Shown piece by piece: positions 55,267 to 64,000 of a stretch of DNA of 64,000 bases. The stretch comes from Balanoglossus misakiensis (taxonomy: Eukaryota; Hemichordata). Below the pieces are notes generated by a model. The model was given only the letters and a program-made list of their open reading frames with translations. It had not been told where the DNA came from and searched no databases. The stretch lies in contig CM082596.2 in NCBI GenBank assembly GCA_040954595.2, positions 7,564,001 to 7,628,000 of the forward strand, written 5' to 3'. The translations under genes were made by a program, and so were the position numbers. How positions within the stretch are numbered: position 1 is the first letter of the stretch; every line of letters starts with the position of its first letter.

Positions 55267-55481
55267 ATGTATGTATGTATGTATGTATGTATGTATGTAT
55301 GTATGTATGTATGTATGTATGTATGTATGTATGTATGTATGTATGCATGTAATTCATAAGCTTTCCAATAAAGTCGAAAAAGAAGATGCACACCTAAAAA
55401 CTAATACTGTTTGTTTCCCTTCAGGTGCACCCCAAGGAGCTCCACCAGGAGACAGTTGTTGTCGAGACCAAAGGTATCTAA
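40657..55481 (+). CDS. VWDE: VWDE-like membrane protein: signal peptide, 3x novel module, D8C, vWD, EGF, TM (1402 aa)
   Basis: Exons: 40657-40768, 41806-41933, 42278-42464, 42915-43166, 43761-43889, 44116-44321, 44946-45192, 45306-45572, 45777-45881, 46805-46870, 46989-47203, 47406-47492, 48062-48167, 48373-48572, 48769-48842, 49236-49299, 49666-49863, 50475-50683, 51398-51592, 51882-52116, 52359-52455, 53375-53485, 53921-54330, 54506-54620, 54862-54998 and 55425-55481. All 4209 nt stay in frame. Order: signal peptide (aa ~20-36); three related ~120-aa modules (aa 37-420) with YGG-[IVL]-[VI]-Y-x-[YF]-N and R-[LM]-W; D8C-like domain (aa 421-544: WYRF, PTSCV, CGTRYPVW); β-rich linker; vWD (aa ~785-950: GTGDPHYTTFDD, LCGTFDHDKSNDY); RQRR near aa 1018, a possible furin site; EGF (aa ~1150-1172); hydrophobic helix (aa ~1347-1370); short basic tail. 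The D8C-vWD-EGF order matches VWDE. The C-terminal helix and N-terminal triplet are unusual. Extracellular matrix or adhesion role is inferred. Confidence 0.85.
40811..40934. repeat. Foldback element, AAGCAATAA-ACCCCC family, copy 2
   Basis: AAGCAATAACCCCCGCCGCA pairs with TGAGGCGGGGGTTATTGCC at the right end, and TATACACGA also pairs. It lies in intron 1 of the VWDE-like gene. The flanks match those of 36700-36841. Confidence 0.8.
41093..41146. repeat. Short foldback TTTTTTATCTC...GAGATAAAAAA
   Basis: ATTTTTTTATCTC and CTCACGA pair with TCGTGAG and GAGATAAAAAAAT. A related half (TTATCTCGTGCTCACGACAT) is seen near 4995 in KMO1 intron 2. Confidence 0.6.
42591..42616. repeat. (TGTTT)n pentanucleotide repeat
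   Basis: Five tandem units in intron 3 of the VWDE-like gene. Confidence 0.9.
46567..46590. repeat. 24-bp perfect palindrome in VWDE-like intron 9
   Basis: GACTTTCTGTCC is followed directly by its reverse complement. Two CACGTG-related motifs (TCACGTG) lie within 40 bp upstream. Function unknown; possibly the end of a decayed element. Confidence 0.5.
50936..51006. mobile_element. Minimal 71-bp relative of the TAGTCTCGG foldback family
   Basis: GTCTCGGTTACCCAGA at the left and TCTGGGTAACCGAGACTA at the right are the same ends as the KMO1 elements at 5509 and 6041, with only about 35 bp between them. No clear target duplication. It lies in intron 18 of the VWDE-like gene. Confidence 0.75.
53545..53845. 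repeat. Dispersed ~300-bp repeat, copy 1 (VWDE-like intron 22)
   Basis: It shares ATGACTTCCTT-GGTCAAAC, TCACTTTA-CTTATGAACT and GTGTCGACCAT-TAAGAT blocks, in the same order and orientation, with 58560-58880 in the ACSM gene. Not assigned to a known class. Confidence 0.7.
55107..55345. repeat. (ATGT)n microsatellite in the last VWDE-like intron
   Basis: About 240 bp of ATGT repeats interrupted by a short GT run. It gives spurious MYVCMYVC and HTYIHTYI reading frames on the two strands. Confidence 0.97.
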
Positions 55482-55694
55482 TAGGATTAATTTGTGGAGG
55501 ATTTCTTGGAATTGCGTTCGTTATCTTCATTCCTGTCCCGTGTTTTTGTTCCATTCTTTGTTGCGAAGATTATATCGAAGTATCTTGCCTGTAACATTCT
55601 TGGGTAATTCATCTAAGAACTCGATCTGTGAACAAACCAATTGTGCCAAAAAAACCTAAGACAGACTTATAATAATACAATCCAGTAGTATTCG

Positions 55695-55700
55695 AATAAA
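55695..55700 (+). promoter_or_regulatory. Candidate polyadenylation signal AATAAA for the VWDE-like gene
   Basis: AATAAA 214 bp after the stop codon at 55481 on the same strand. It is the first such hexamer downstream. Confidence 0.4.
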
Positions 55701-55739
55701 CACGCACATTTCTGAGAAATGGACACACCCTTTGGACTT

Positions 55740-55797
55740 CTCCTTTGCTAAACGGTTGAGGGCGCATTAGTGAAGAGCCTTGTAGCGAACCGTGGGC
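55740..55797. repeat. Dispersed ~57-bp repeat, copy 2 (inverted)
   Basis: The reverse complement of 39308-39362 with few differences (GCTAAACGGTTGAGGGCGCA and TGTAGCGAACCGTG). It lies between the convergent VWDE-like and ACSM genes. Confidence 0.7.
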
Positions 55798-55899
55798 TGT
55801 GAGAGTCTAGGTTGAGAGCGTAAGTGCCAATCTCCCGACTTCATGGCAAACGAACATCGTGTGTAAAGATGAATACAAAAAGAAATTAACAAAACTGAC

Positions 55900-58800
55900 C
55901 TGTCTGGGGTATTTGTACGGCGCTGTTACCTTCTTCACATGGTCTTGTAATTCTTTGATCAGTTCAACTTCATCACGGTCTCTGTGTTGCAAGGATCGGA
56001 CCACGAAGGCCTTCACAATCTGTGTGAGTAACCATGACAGCCAAAAAAGTGAGAAAAGTTAAAATGTTAACAACCTCCTGACACAAGATGAAACCAAACA
56101 TCCGGGCATTATACAAAAAAGCAAGTTCGTTCCTACCTCGCCTCGTATTTCATCGGGGCTACTGACAACTGCTGACTCAGCTACCGCAGGGTGCTCCAAG
56201 AGGGCGCTCTCCACTTCAAACGGACCAATTCGATATCTGACGAATACAATCGGTGATTAAAAGTACAGTAGCCATTTTACTTTATATCTTGCAAGCTTAA
56301 ATCCCTCAAATCAGAAGTTTGGATATATAGTTACCGTCTAAAAATATGATGCTTGTTTAAAATCGTCCTTATTTGCATAACTTCCTTGAAGTTGTACACG
56401 TCTTGTGAAAATATTGGTAGGGCGTAAAACATGAGCACTGTATGTAGCTTGAAAGAAGTGGAAATTTATTTGGATGCTCACATTTAAAGGGACAAAGTCT
56501 CTCTCGCTGCCCTTTAATTATGTTTGATACAAGACACTGTTTATGTTATTCTACATGTATATATGTAGTAAATGAACGTTCAACCACACACAACTTCCAT
56601 CCCACTTGTAAAACAAAAAACAACTCGCCCAAAAATGAATAAATGGTAGAGACCGATTATTCATTTTGACGAGTTTTTCACTCTCATGTCTACAAATGGG
56701 ATGGAAGGTGTGTGTGGTTAAAAGTTCATTCACTATATATCCACATTTACATACCGGTAAATATAAACGGTGTCTTGTATCAAACATAAATAATGGTAAA
56801 ATGGCAGCGAGAGAGAGCTGACTTTGTCGCTTTAAAAAAAATCAAAACATTTGCATCATGCTTTCACGAAGTACAAACGGCTTTAGTATATTATTTTGTC
56901 TGTGTATGGTTTGATCAAAACACTGTGAATGTGTCGTTACCCGGCTGATATGATGACATCATCAGCTCTGCCAACAAACCAGAAGTAGTCGTCTTGGTCT
57001 TTGTAACCCTTGTCACCTGTGAGGTAATAGTCGCCCGTATAAGCCGCCGCTGTGCGTTCTTCATCGCCCTGGGGTGGTGCGATAATGGAAATGAGGAAAC
57101 TTGTAAATGAGACTACAGATTGAGGATTAGCCATGCAAACGCTGAAATGGTTCAGTAAAATGTTCAATCCATTTGTGATGTGACCACAGGGGCTCTCCCT
57201 CCGCGATTTTATTGTTTGTTTGTTTGTTTGTTTGTTTGTTTGTTGTTGTTGATTGGCATAATAAACAGATACATATTTCTTTATTAATAAATATGGTTTG
57301 TTGACATGAAAGGGTTAGGCTATATTCAACGGTTAGGGTTAGTGTTGGTATTTATTTATTATGCCAATCAACAACAATAACAACAAACAAACAATAAAAT
57401 CGCGGAGGGAGAGCCCCCTGTGATGTGACGTGTTTGTTGAGTCTCAATTTGTGTCATACTGCTGGGAAAGTTTTTGTGGTTCAGTTGGTTGGTGCAGACG
57501 TATTTTCCGTACATCAAATAAAAGATACCAACCAGATATCGTGTAAACATGGGTGGCCTCTTTGGTTTGACCTTCACGGCGATATGACCTTCCTCATTGG
57601 GAGGCAGTTCATTTCCTTCGTCATCCACTATTCGAACATCCATTCCCGGGGCGGCAACCCCCATGGAACCTAATCGTTCCTTCACCCCAGGAAATGTTCC
57701 ACATATTAGAATCTGCAAAATTGTCAAATAAAGAAACATCATTAAAGCCACCCCCACCACAACTGTAACCGTCATCATCATAATTATAATTTTTCTTCCT
57801 GGTGACATCTAAATTCAATTGAAGACACACGTGTTAAGAATTTCACTTCAGCAAATGTAGCATTGCAACTCACAGTTTCTGTTTGACCGTATCCGTCATT
57901 GATAGTCATCCCAGTTGCCTTTTTCCAAACACGAACAACTTCTGGATTCTAGAAGAGAACAGACACTGGTTTATAGAAGGACAATGAAATGTGTATCCCA
58001 AAGAATGATTTCGTTTTAAAGGGACAAAGTCTCTCTCTCGCTGCCTCTTTTCCAGTAATTATGTTTGATACAAGATACCGTTTATGTAATTCTACATGTG
58101 GATACATAATGAATTAATGTTCGACCACACACAACTTCCATCCCGTTTGCAGGATATGGGAGTAAAACTCCCGCCAAAATGAATAATCGGTCTCTACCAT
58201 TTATTTGGCGAGGTGTAAACTACTTCACAAGCCAAATCTGTGATTTTCTTACTTCTTACCAGTGGTTCACCTGCGCAAATTGTCCGGCGAAGATGTGGAA
58301 AGTTGAAACGTGAGGGATCTTCTTGAACCATCATACGGAGTGCTGTCGGTGGGGCGTAGAACACGGTGACAGGATACTGCTGCAAAACCTGAATATAATA
58401 CCCACAAAATGAGCTGAATTAAAATTGAGCAATTTGGGTTCAACGACAACGTACAGGTGCTGACTATATATAAAGTGAATGCGAGGAAGTTGCTATCATT
58501 TGGCCATTATTTTATGTGAGAAATCCGTATATGGAATCTGGCTGCCTTAAATAGGTTTTCACTTTGCGCTAAGGGGTCAAATCACATTGCATTCAGGGCG
58601 AAAAGTCGACAACCCGCTGTAGTAAGAGATAGAAGAAATGATATGTTTTCATGACTTCCTTCGGTCAAACATGTCTGTCTTTGTAGTTAGCATATTATCA
58701 AACTCATTAAACTTTTTTCACATTTTGTTCTTTTTCAAGTTGTTAAAAATGTTTCAGAATGACCCATCATCACTTTAGCTTATGAACTCCCATTTCTTAA

Positions 58801-61800
58801 ACGTGGCAAAAATCGGCCATCTTGAAATTGTGTCGACCATATAAGATTGTCATCACGCACTTAGGTAGCTTAAAACCTATTTAAGGTAGGGAGAAATAGC
58901 AGCATAGGCTTTTTATTTATGTCGTTGATGTTGATTTGGTTATAAGACCTAATGTAATGTGAATACCTGCAGTGTATGAACAGAACTGAACTTGGGGCAG
59001 TGGTGAGAGAACACGCAAGCACCATAAATCCAAGAGGCATAAATGAGAGTGAACGAAGCCATTGCCCACCCAGTGTCTGTCAGTGCGTAGAATACATCTT
59101 GACTTGTCAGATCCATATAGTACCTGTAATGGGACAACTTCAACTATTAAAGGGACAATGTCTCTCCCTCGCTGCCCTTTTTCCATATATTATGTTTGAT
59201 ACAAGACACTGTTTATGTTATTCTACATGTGGATATACATGTATAGTGAATGAACGTTCGACCACACACAACTACCATCCCACTTGTGTACATGAGAGTG
59301 AAAAACTCACCAAAATGAATAATCAGTCTCTACCGTTTATTCATTTTGGTGCGATTTTTACTCTCATATCCTACAAGCGGGATAGAAGATGTTAGTGGTT
59401 GAATGTTGATTCTCTATACATCCACATGTAGAATATTTAACATAAACGGTGTCTTGTATCAAACATATTTTATGGGAAAAGGGCAGCGAGTGAGAGACTT
59501 TGTCCCTTTAAAGACACACCAGCTTTATCAGAGAAAAAAATGAAATAAAGGCTATGACAGCAGCATTTCACTGTCAACAATAATACAGATTCGGAAACAA
59601 AATGAGTACCCGTAGCAACTTTCTGTAAAACACTTCCCAAGGATTTATTATTGTTCCATCATTGCTCTCATCGTCGTTAGTGTATCTACTTATTTTTTTG
59701 AATATATGAACTTGGTAATGGGGTAGACAATTATGTCATCTCTCATGGGAAATTTGAAGCACTGGAGACAAGAGAATGGACAGACGCCAGGAATCGTTTT
59801 TCTCTGTGAAAAAGTAAAAATGGATCTTACTTTCCGGTGACTATGTGTCCTATGCCATAGCTGGCCTGAGTGTGTTCAACCATCTTTGGTTTTCCAGTAG
59901 TTCCACTGGTGAAAAAGACCAACATGGAATCACCACTTTTTGTTTGAACCGCCTAGATGGAGAAATTAAAAAAAAAGACATATTACTTCAATGAAACATA
60001 CTTAAACCAGACCCTGTCTAATCTGGAAACCTGTCTATATATGTATCGAACGTCTTCTCCTGTCCATTTGACATATCAAAGAACTCTATATACTCTATAA
60101 AACTGGACACCCCTGCAAACCAAACAATTTGTTTAGTCCCTTAGGTGTTCAGTTTAGACAGGTTTTACTATGTAAGGTATTAAAGCGCCGTAGCTCGTCT
60201 CACACGCATGTTCCAACTGTAGCCGCTGGTTACGGACGTTTAGTGAACAGTCAATCCCATAAGGCAGTGCTCTGTCCTAACAACAGAGAAGATGGCGGCG
60301 ACCATAATCTGTGTCGGAGATCGGGAAAAGACACTAGCTTGGGTGAAAAGGAGTGACAAAACCAGAATCTACTTATACAGTGCGCATGAAATATGGAAGG
60401 AAGCGAAGGCAGTCCACTATTTGAATGGAAGTTACGCACATGCACGTGAGACGATCTATTGCTGGGAGAAAACCCCTTCAGTTCTAGAATACATTCATCT
60501 CTCTATCAACCAGCGCATATTAGGATTTCCATGCAAATTTGTAATGCCAATAGAGAACATTACTGTTTCAATCAAATGAGTTTGAATTGACTTACCTCAA
60601 AATTATCCTCTGCTTTCTCATACAGTTCATGGAAATGGAGCCAGCCAGACCTGATCAATACAAACAAGTAAAAATGACAATCAACATTTCCATGTTTATA
60701 TACTTGTAATGAAAAATTAACCATCCTAGGGCCTTTATGCATTTAATATCCTGAAATTTCAGGGATTTTTTATGGCATCGCTGGATCTTATCAGATTTTG
60801 CGTACCGGTACTCAATTTTGTATCCCTTTTTCAAATGAATTCAACTTAACTTGCATTTTTTGCTGCTAATTACAACACACTTTGCCTAATTGATTTGAAT
60901 TATGTACTTTGCTCAAGATCCCTCAACCAATTCATACCTTCTCTCTTCTTTGTCTTTTGGTATGAGAAGTTTACATCGTACATCAGGACAGCGTTCGATA
61001 ACCTGCAATTGCAAAATAAGCGTTTATACACATACTGGTACACCTGTCGATGTACAAATAATCAGTGAGTTGGCAATTGTGCTTGATTGCTCTCCCGGGT
61101 TGCTCTACTGAAAACTACCGGTACAAGCCAATTTGATAGCTATGTTCAACAAAAAATAAAAGTCAATTTAATCTCTGAGCAACATTGTATCATTGTACAT
61201 CTATGTTCGTAGAAAACTGACTGCAAGAAGTCGTTTTACCTGGTCCACCAACAGTGCATGCTCGCTGTCAGTTACGATTGCAGTTGCCTTGGAAACAGTT
61301 AATCTATATTCAATGTCAGCAGCCCTCAATTGGGGAGAACCAGGGCAAATAACAGCACCTTTGAATTGAAAAAAATAAAAAAGATGGTATACAGATTGAC
61401 TTCGACGTCGTGTAATAGTATCTTGGAAAGATAGTTTCCATTATACTCTCATCAGAATACTATAGACTTAAAAGTTAAAGGCAATAGATCGTCTCACGCG
61501 CATGCGCGTAACTTCCCAGAAAAATTTCCTTTCGATGCATTCAAATAGTGGACTGCCTTCGCTTCTTTCCATATTTCATGCGCACCGTATAAGTAGATTC
61601 TGCTTTTGTCCCTCCTTTTCACCCAAGCTGGTGTCTTTTCCCGATCTCCGACACAGATTGTGGTCGCCGCCATCTTCTCTGCTGTTAGGACAGAGCACTG
61701 CCTTATGGGATTGACTGTTCACTAAACGTCTGTAACCAGCGGCTACAGCTGGAACAGGCGTGTGAGACGAGCTAGGCGCTTTAACTCACCAATTCTGACA

Positions 61801-63159
61801 CCACCAAGCTGCACAAGCCACCATTCGGGAACCCGCTCTAAGATGAGAATTATTTTGTCGCCTTTTGTCAAACTACAATCTTGAGTCAGTAGATTTGCTG
61901 TCCTAAGCATGACAAAATAAGCAGAAAAGTGGTAAAAGGTCATCAAATTCAAAATGTCATTTTAAGAAACAGAGAATAAATAACAAAGTTTTACTTTGGT
62001 GTTTTTATTTAAAAAAATACTTTGAAATATAACCACAAATTTGTCATAAACATTACAGAATGGAGGAAAATTGGCAGATCTGTACCTTTTAGACTTGGTG
62101 CTGACGTCTTGGAAAGTCCACTTAATTTCATCGCCAGCATCGTTTGCCCAGTGCAGAGCAGGTATCGTGGCATCACGTTCTCCGGTCTGTTGGAGAAGTA
62201 TAATTATGGGGGGTCACACAGGCACCATTAAGACGGTCCTGAAGCGTCTCAGATTAGAAACCGTCTTTAAAAATCTTGTGTGGATGGCTCAGATTTGAGA
62301 TGGCTTTACTGGCCAGACCTGAGCCAGTGTAAGGATTAACACCTCTCCGCAACCCATTGTCAATGGGGCCGAGCCTCAGCGCCTATACATAAACTTTGTG
62401 TGTGTGGACACAACGCGACTCAAAGGATTTAAATGCTCTGTGTTTAATACCATAGGCAAAAAGTGTCTCAATTTTTTCCCCTGTCTGAACCTGGTAAATA
62501 AGTCAATGCCATAACCTGACTTATGTGACTTGCAACAGCTACTAGCACATGTAGATCTGAGGTCGAATGTCACTGACTTAAAATTATCGGGAGAGCTGAG
62601 CCTCTTTCATGACCCTTTTGTCCTAGCTGTCATTCTGTTGTTTGTCGACTGCTCGGATGACTGGCTGGATGGAGTACGTCCAATCTTTTTACGTCCATGG
62701 TCCAATAGATTTACATGTACTTCAACATGTAAAGAGGTCATGGTCGGTGTGACTTTCATGAGAGTCTTAAGTTTACCATTTGGTTAATTATCTGATGAGC
62801 ATTCAGATTTATCTCACAAAGTTAAGAGAGTAAACTGCCAACCATGTAAAAAAATCAAATGTGTGTTAATTAGTGGCGGGCTGTTACTTACCTGTTCTTT
62901 CTCGGTCCACCTGTCAACTACATCGGTTGCAAAATTGAAGTATTCCGGGATTTCCCACTTGAAGTTTTCCCTCTCCTTTTGGAAATCAGTGCATCCGGTT
63001 GCTGACGCTCCAGTGCAGTCAGACCTGAGGTGTTGCATTCGAGGATGCAAAGACATGACGTGGGATTTTGCTTGCCTGCTTCCACCCAAACACGGGAAAT
63101 TCCTGATGTTATTGTTGGCGGTGGCGATAGCCCCAGTCCGGACGCCAAGATTCCAATTG
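55900..63159 (-). CDS. ACSM: Acyl-CoA synthetase, medium-chain family (ACSM-like), mitochondrial, both ends incomplete
   Basis: ATP-dependent ligase making acyl-CoA from medium-chain or aromatic acids in the mitochondrial matrix. Exons in transcript order: 63159-62892, 62186-62086, 61902-61790, 61358-61240, 61002-60938, 60650-60596, 59952-59831, 59123-58967, 58388-58260, 57948-57874, 57712-57533, 57068-56941, 56236-56137 and 56019-55900. All junction phases agree (577 codons). Motifs: [17 protein letters not shown] near the N-terminus, the AMP-binding loop [38 protein letters not shown] and [13 protein letters not shown], ending [10 protein letters not shown]. The 5' exon is Arg-rich, as in a mitochondrial presequence, but no start codon is assigned, so an upstream exon is likely. 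The expected final block (LPKT-x-x-GK-x-x-R, with the C-terminal lysine) is not found downstream on this strand. The introns carry many TTAA and foldback elements. Confidence 0.85.
56484..56835. mobile_element. TTAA foldback element, family AGGGACAAAGTCTCTC, full copy 1
   Basis: TTAA borders with ends AGGGACAAAGTCTCTC and GAGCTGACTTTGTCGCT. The two arms pair along most of their length, meeting in ATGAATAA/TTATTCAT sequences near the centre. It lies in an ACSM intron. Confidence 0.8.
57185..57420. mobile_element. Foldback element with 9-bp TSD in ACSM intron
   Basis: Ends GGGGCTCTCCCTCCGCGATT and its complement, then GTTTGTTT and TTGTTGATTGGCATAATAAA arms. TGATGTGAC is repeated directly at 57176-57184 and 57421-57429. 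It also contains a short TTAGGGTTAG motif by chance. Confidence 0.75.
58016..58205. mobile_element. TTAA foldback family AGGGACAAAGTCTCTC, left half
   Basis: Left TTAA and left arm to the centre are present (GGGACAAAGTCTCTCTCTCG, GTTCGACCACACACAACTT). The right arm is missing. Confidence 0.75.
58560..58880. repeat. Dispersed ~300-bp repeat, copy 2 (ACSM intron)
   Basis: Partner of 53545-53845 in direct orientation, with shared blocks in the same order. Confidence 0.7.
59147..59511. mobile_element. TTAA foldback element, family AGGGACAAAGTCTCTC, full copy 2
   Basis: A 365-bp element with TTAA at both borders, ends AGGGACAATGTCTCTCCCTC and GAGAGACTTTGTCCCT, and long paired arms. It starts about 25 bp upstream of an ACSM exon (59123). 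Confidence 0.85.
60180..60462 (+). mobile_element. TTAA element with conserved short ORF, copy 1
   Basis: Left TTAA-AGCGCCGTAGCTCGTCTCAC; right end GTGAGACGATCTATTG, where the TTAA has been lost. It is inverted relative to 61475-61784 and closely similar. On the plus strand it encodes [20 protein letters not shown] and further residues, a frame also kept in the other copy. Confidence 0.75.
61475..61784 (-). mobile_element. TTAA element with conserved short ORF, copy 2, abutting an ACSM splice donor
   Basis: A 310-bp element with TTAA at 61475-61478 and 61781-61784, and ends AGGCAATAGATCGTCTCAC and GTGTGAGACGAGCTAGGCGCT. On the minus strand it encodes [20 protein letters not shown] and continues to [10 protein letters not shown]. 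Its border lies only 6 bases from the ACSM exon ending at 61790, inside the donor region. Confidence 0.82.
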
Positions 63160-64000
63160 CTGTGATAATGACGAATTATTGTTTGTAATGAAAACGATCG
63201 AATGTGCACTATTAGTTCTGGCATTGGCATAATGATACGTACGTGTCTGCATTGATCTAAAAAAGCTGTAGTTTTGGCAAGTTGTGTGTGGTCGAATGTT
63301 GATTCACTATATACATCGGTTTCTAGTCACTTCGACCCCTGACCGTTTCGACCCCCGCCACCTATGGTCACCTCGACCCCCAGACTAACTTCGACCCCCT
63401 ATGAATTCATTCGGCAATGAAACAAACTGAGTGGCGTGAATGTGTTATAAGTACGTCACCAGGTTCGTTTGAACGTGGTTGAATGTTGGTTGACTTAAAG
63501 GTCTCATGCCATGCCCTATACAACCACGCGTAAAATCACTATTTGGGTCTTGAAGTTAACGTATGTTACTGTCTTGCAATGCGTTTTGCCCCTTGTGCTT
63601 AGATAACAGGCAAGTAAAAGTGGCGGGTGGGCGTGTACCCCTAACCCAACTCAGTCGAGTTTTTTCGGCTTTTCGAAGTTCAGTAGAAGGCTTATCTTGA
63701 TGTGGACAAATAGTCTTTCACACCTTCGCAAATCCTCTGCCTGTAATGTGAAACAAGGGCTTCCTTTGCTTTGAACACTGTTTATATAGCTTGTCTTTGT
63801 CTGTGGACTTAATTACGCATGGACCGCTAATTACACCATACTGTTAGCAGAATGGTACACTACTACGTAGTGTACTTGTTTGTCCATATGCAAATACCTT
63901 CGCCTGGCTCGAGTGCGAAGTGGCTCCCTGATCACAGGCATGAAAAAAGGGGGCAAATTCCGGCATTCGCGCACATTTTTCGGAACCGACACAATAGGCA
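63160..64000. other. Region upstream of the ACSM exon, no gene assigned
   Basis: It holds a fragment of the AGGGACAAAGTCTCTC family (63272-63315), a short run of TTCGACCCCC-type repeats (63328-63400) and otherwise unassigned sequence. The first ACSM exon or promoter may lie here or beyond the window. Confidence 0.45.

Noticed and set aside
57310-57340. Telomere-like GGTTAGGG motif
   Set aside because: Only one or two imperfect units inside a foldback element, which is too little for an interstitial telomere.

Overview
This is a metazoan nuclear window: multi-exon genes with GT-AG introns, AT-rich introns full of microsatellites, foldback elements, TTAA-flanked MITEs, a SINE and a LINE fragment. 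The gene set (sushi receptor, KMO, vWD/D8C/EGF protein, ACSM-type ligase) and the repeat style suggest an invertebrate deuterostome such as an amphioxus or acorn worm. The species cannot be fixed from sequence alone.

Layout. 1-2771 (+): 3' part of a type I membrane protein with a sushi domain, one transmembrane helix and a cytoplasmic tail carrying a repeated F-x-x-N-x-x-Y-E motif. 4275-11045 and 13103-22708 (+): two complete tandem paralogues of kynurenine 3-monooxygenase, each 13 exons with identical intron phases (450 and 451 aa). 23302-28040: repeat block made of an 88-bp satellite array (about 3.3 kb) between two copies of a unique flank, then an inverted repeat with a 176-bp tandem duplication. 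29126-36612 (-): 11-exon, 696-aa kinase joining N-terminal PDMRY repeats, an Ig-like domain and a TKL-like kinase domain, with no signal peptide or membrane helix seen. 38562-39112: dead non-LTR reverse transcriptase fragment. 40657-55481 (+): 26-exon, 1402-aa VWDE-like protein with three copies of an N-terminal module I do not recognise, then D8C, vWD, EGF and a C-terminal transmembrane helix. 55900-63159 (-): mitochondrial medium-chain acyl-CoA synthetase (ACSM type), 14 exons seen, convergent with the previous gene and apparently lacking its last conserved exon. 63160-64000 has no gene I can support.

Exon chains were built by hand from splice sites, homology and phase. KMO1, KMO2, the kinase and the VWDE-like gene each close in frame from ATG to stop, which is the strongest support for those models. 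The genes do not form an obvious pathway. KMO (tryptophan catabolism) and ACSM (acyl/xenobiotic CoA ligation) are both mitochondrial metabolic enzymes, while the sushi and VWDE-like proteins are cell-surface molecules.

The most notable points are: the repeated tyrosine-motif tail; the unusual Ig-kinase architecture; the three-fold module in the VWDE-like protein; several foldback elements with perfect 9-10 bp target-site duplications (one nested in another); at least three TTAA-flanked element families; and a TTAA element that abuts an ACSM splice donor and carries a conserved short reading frame.
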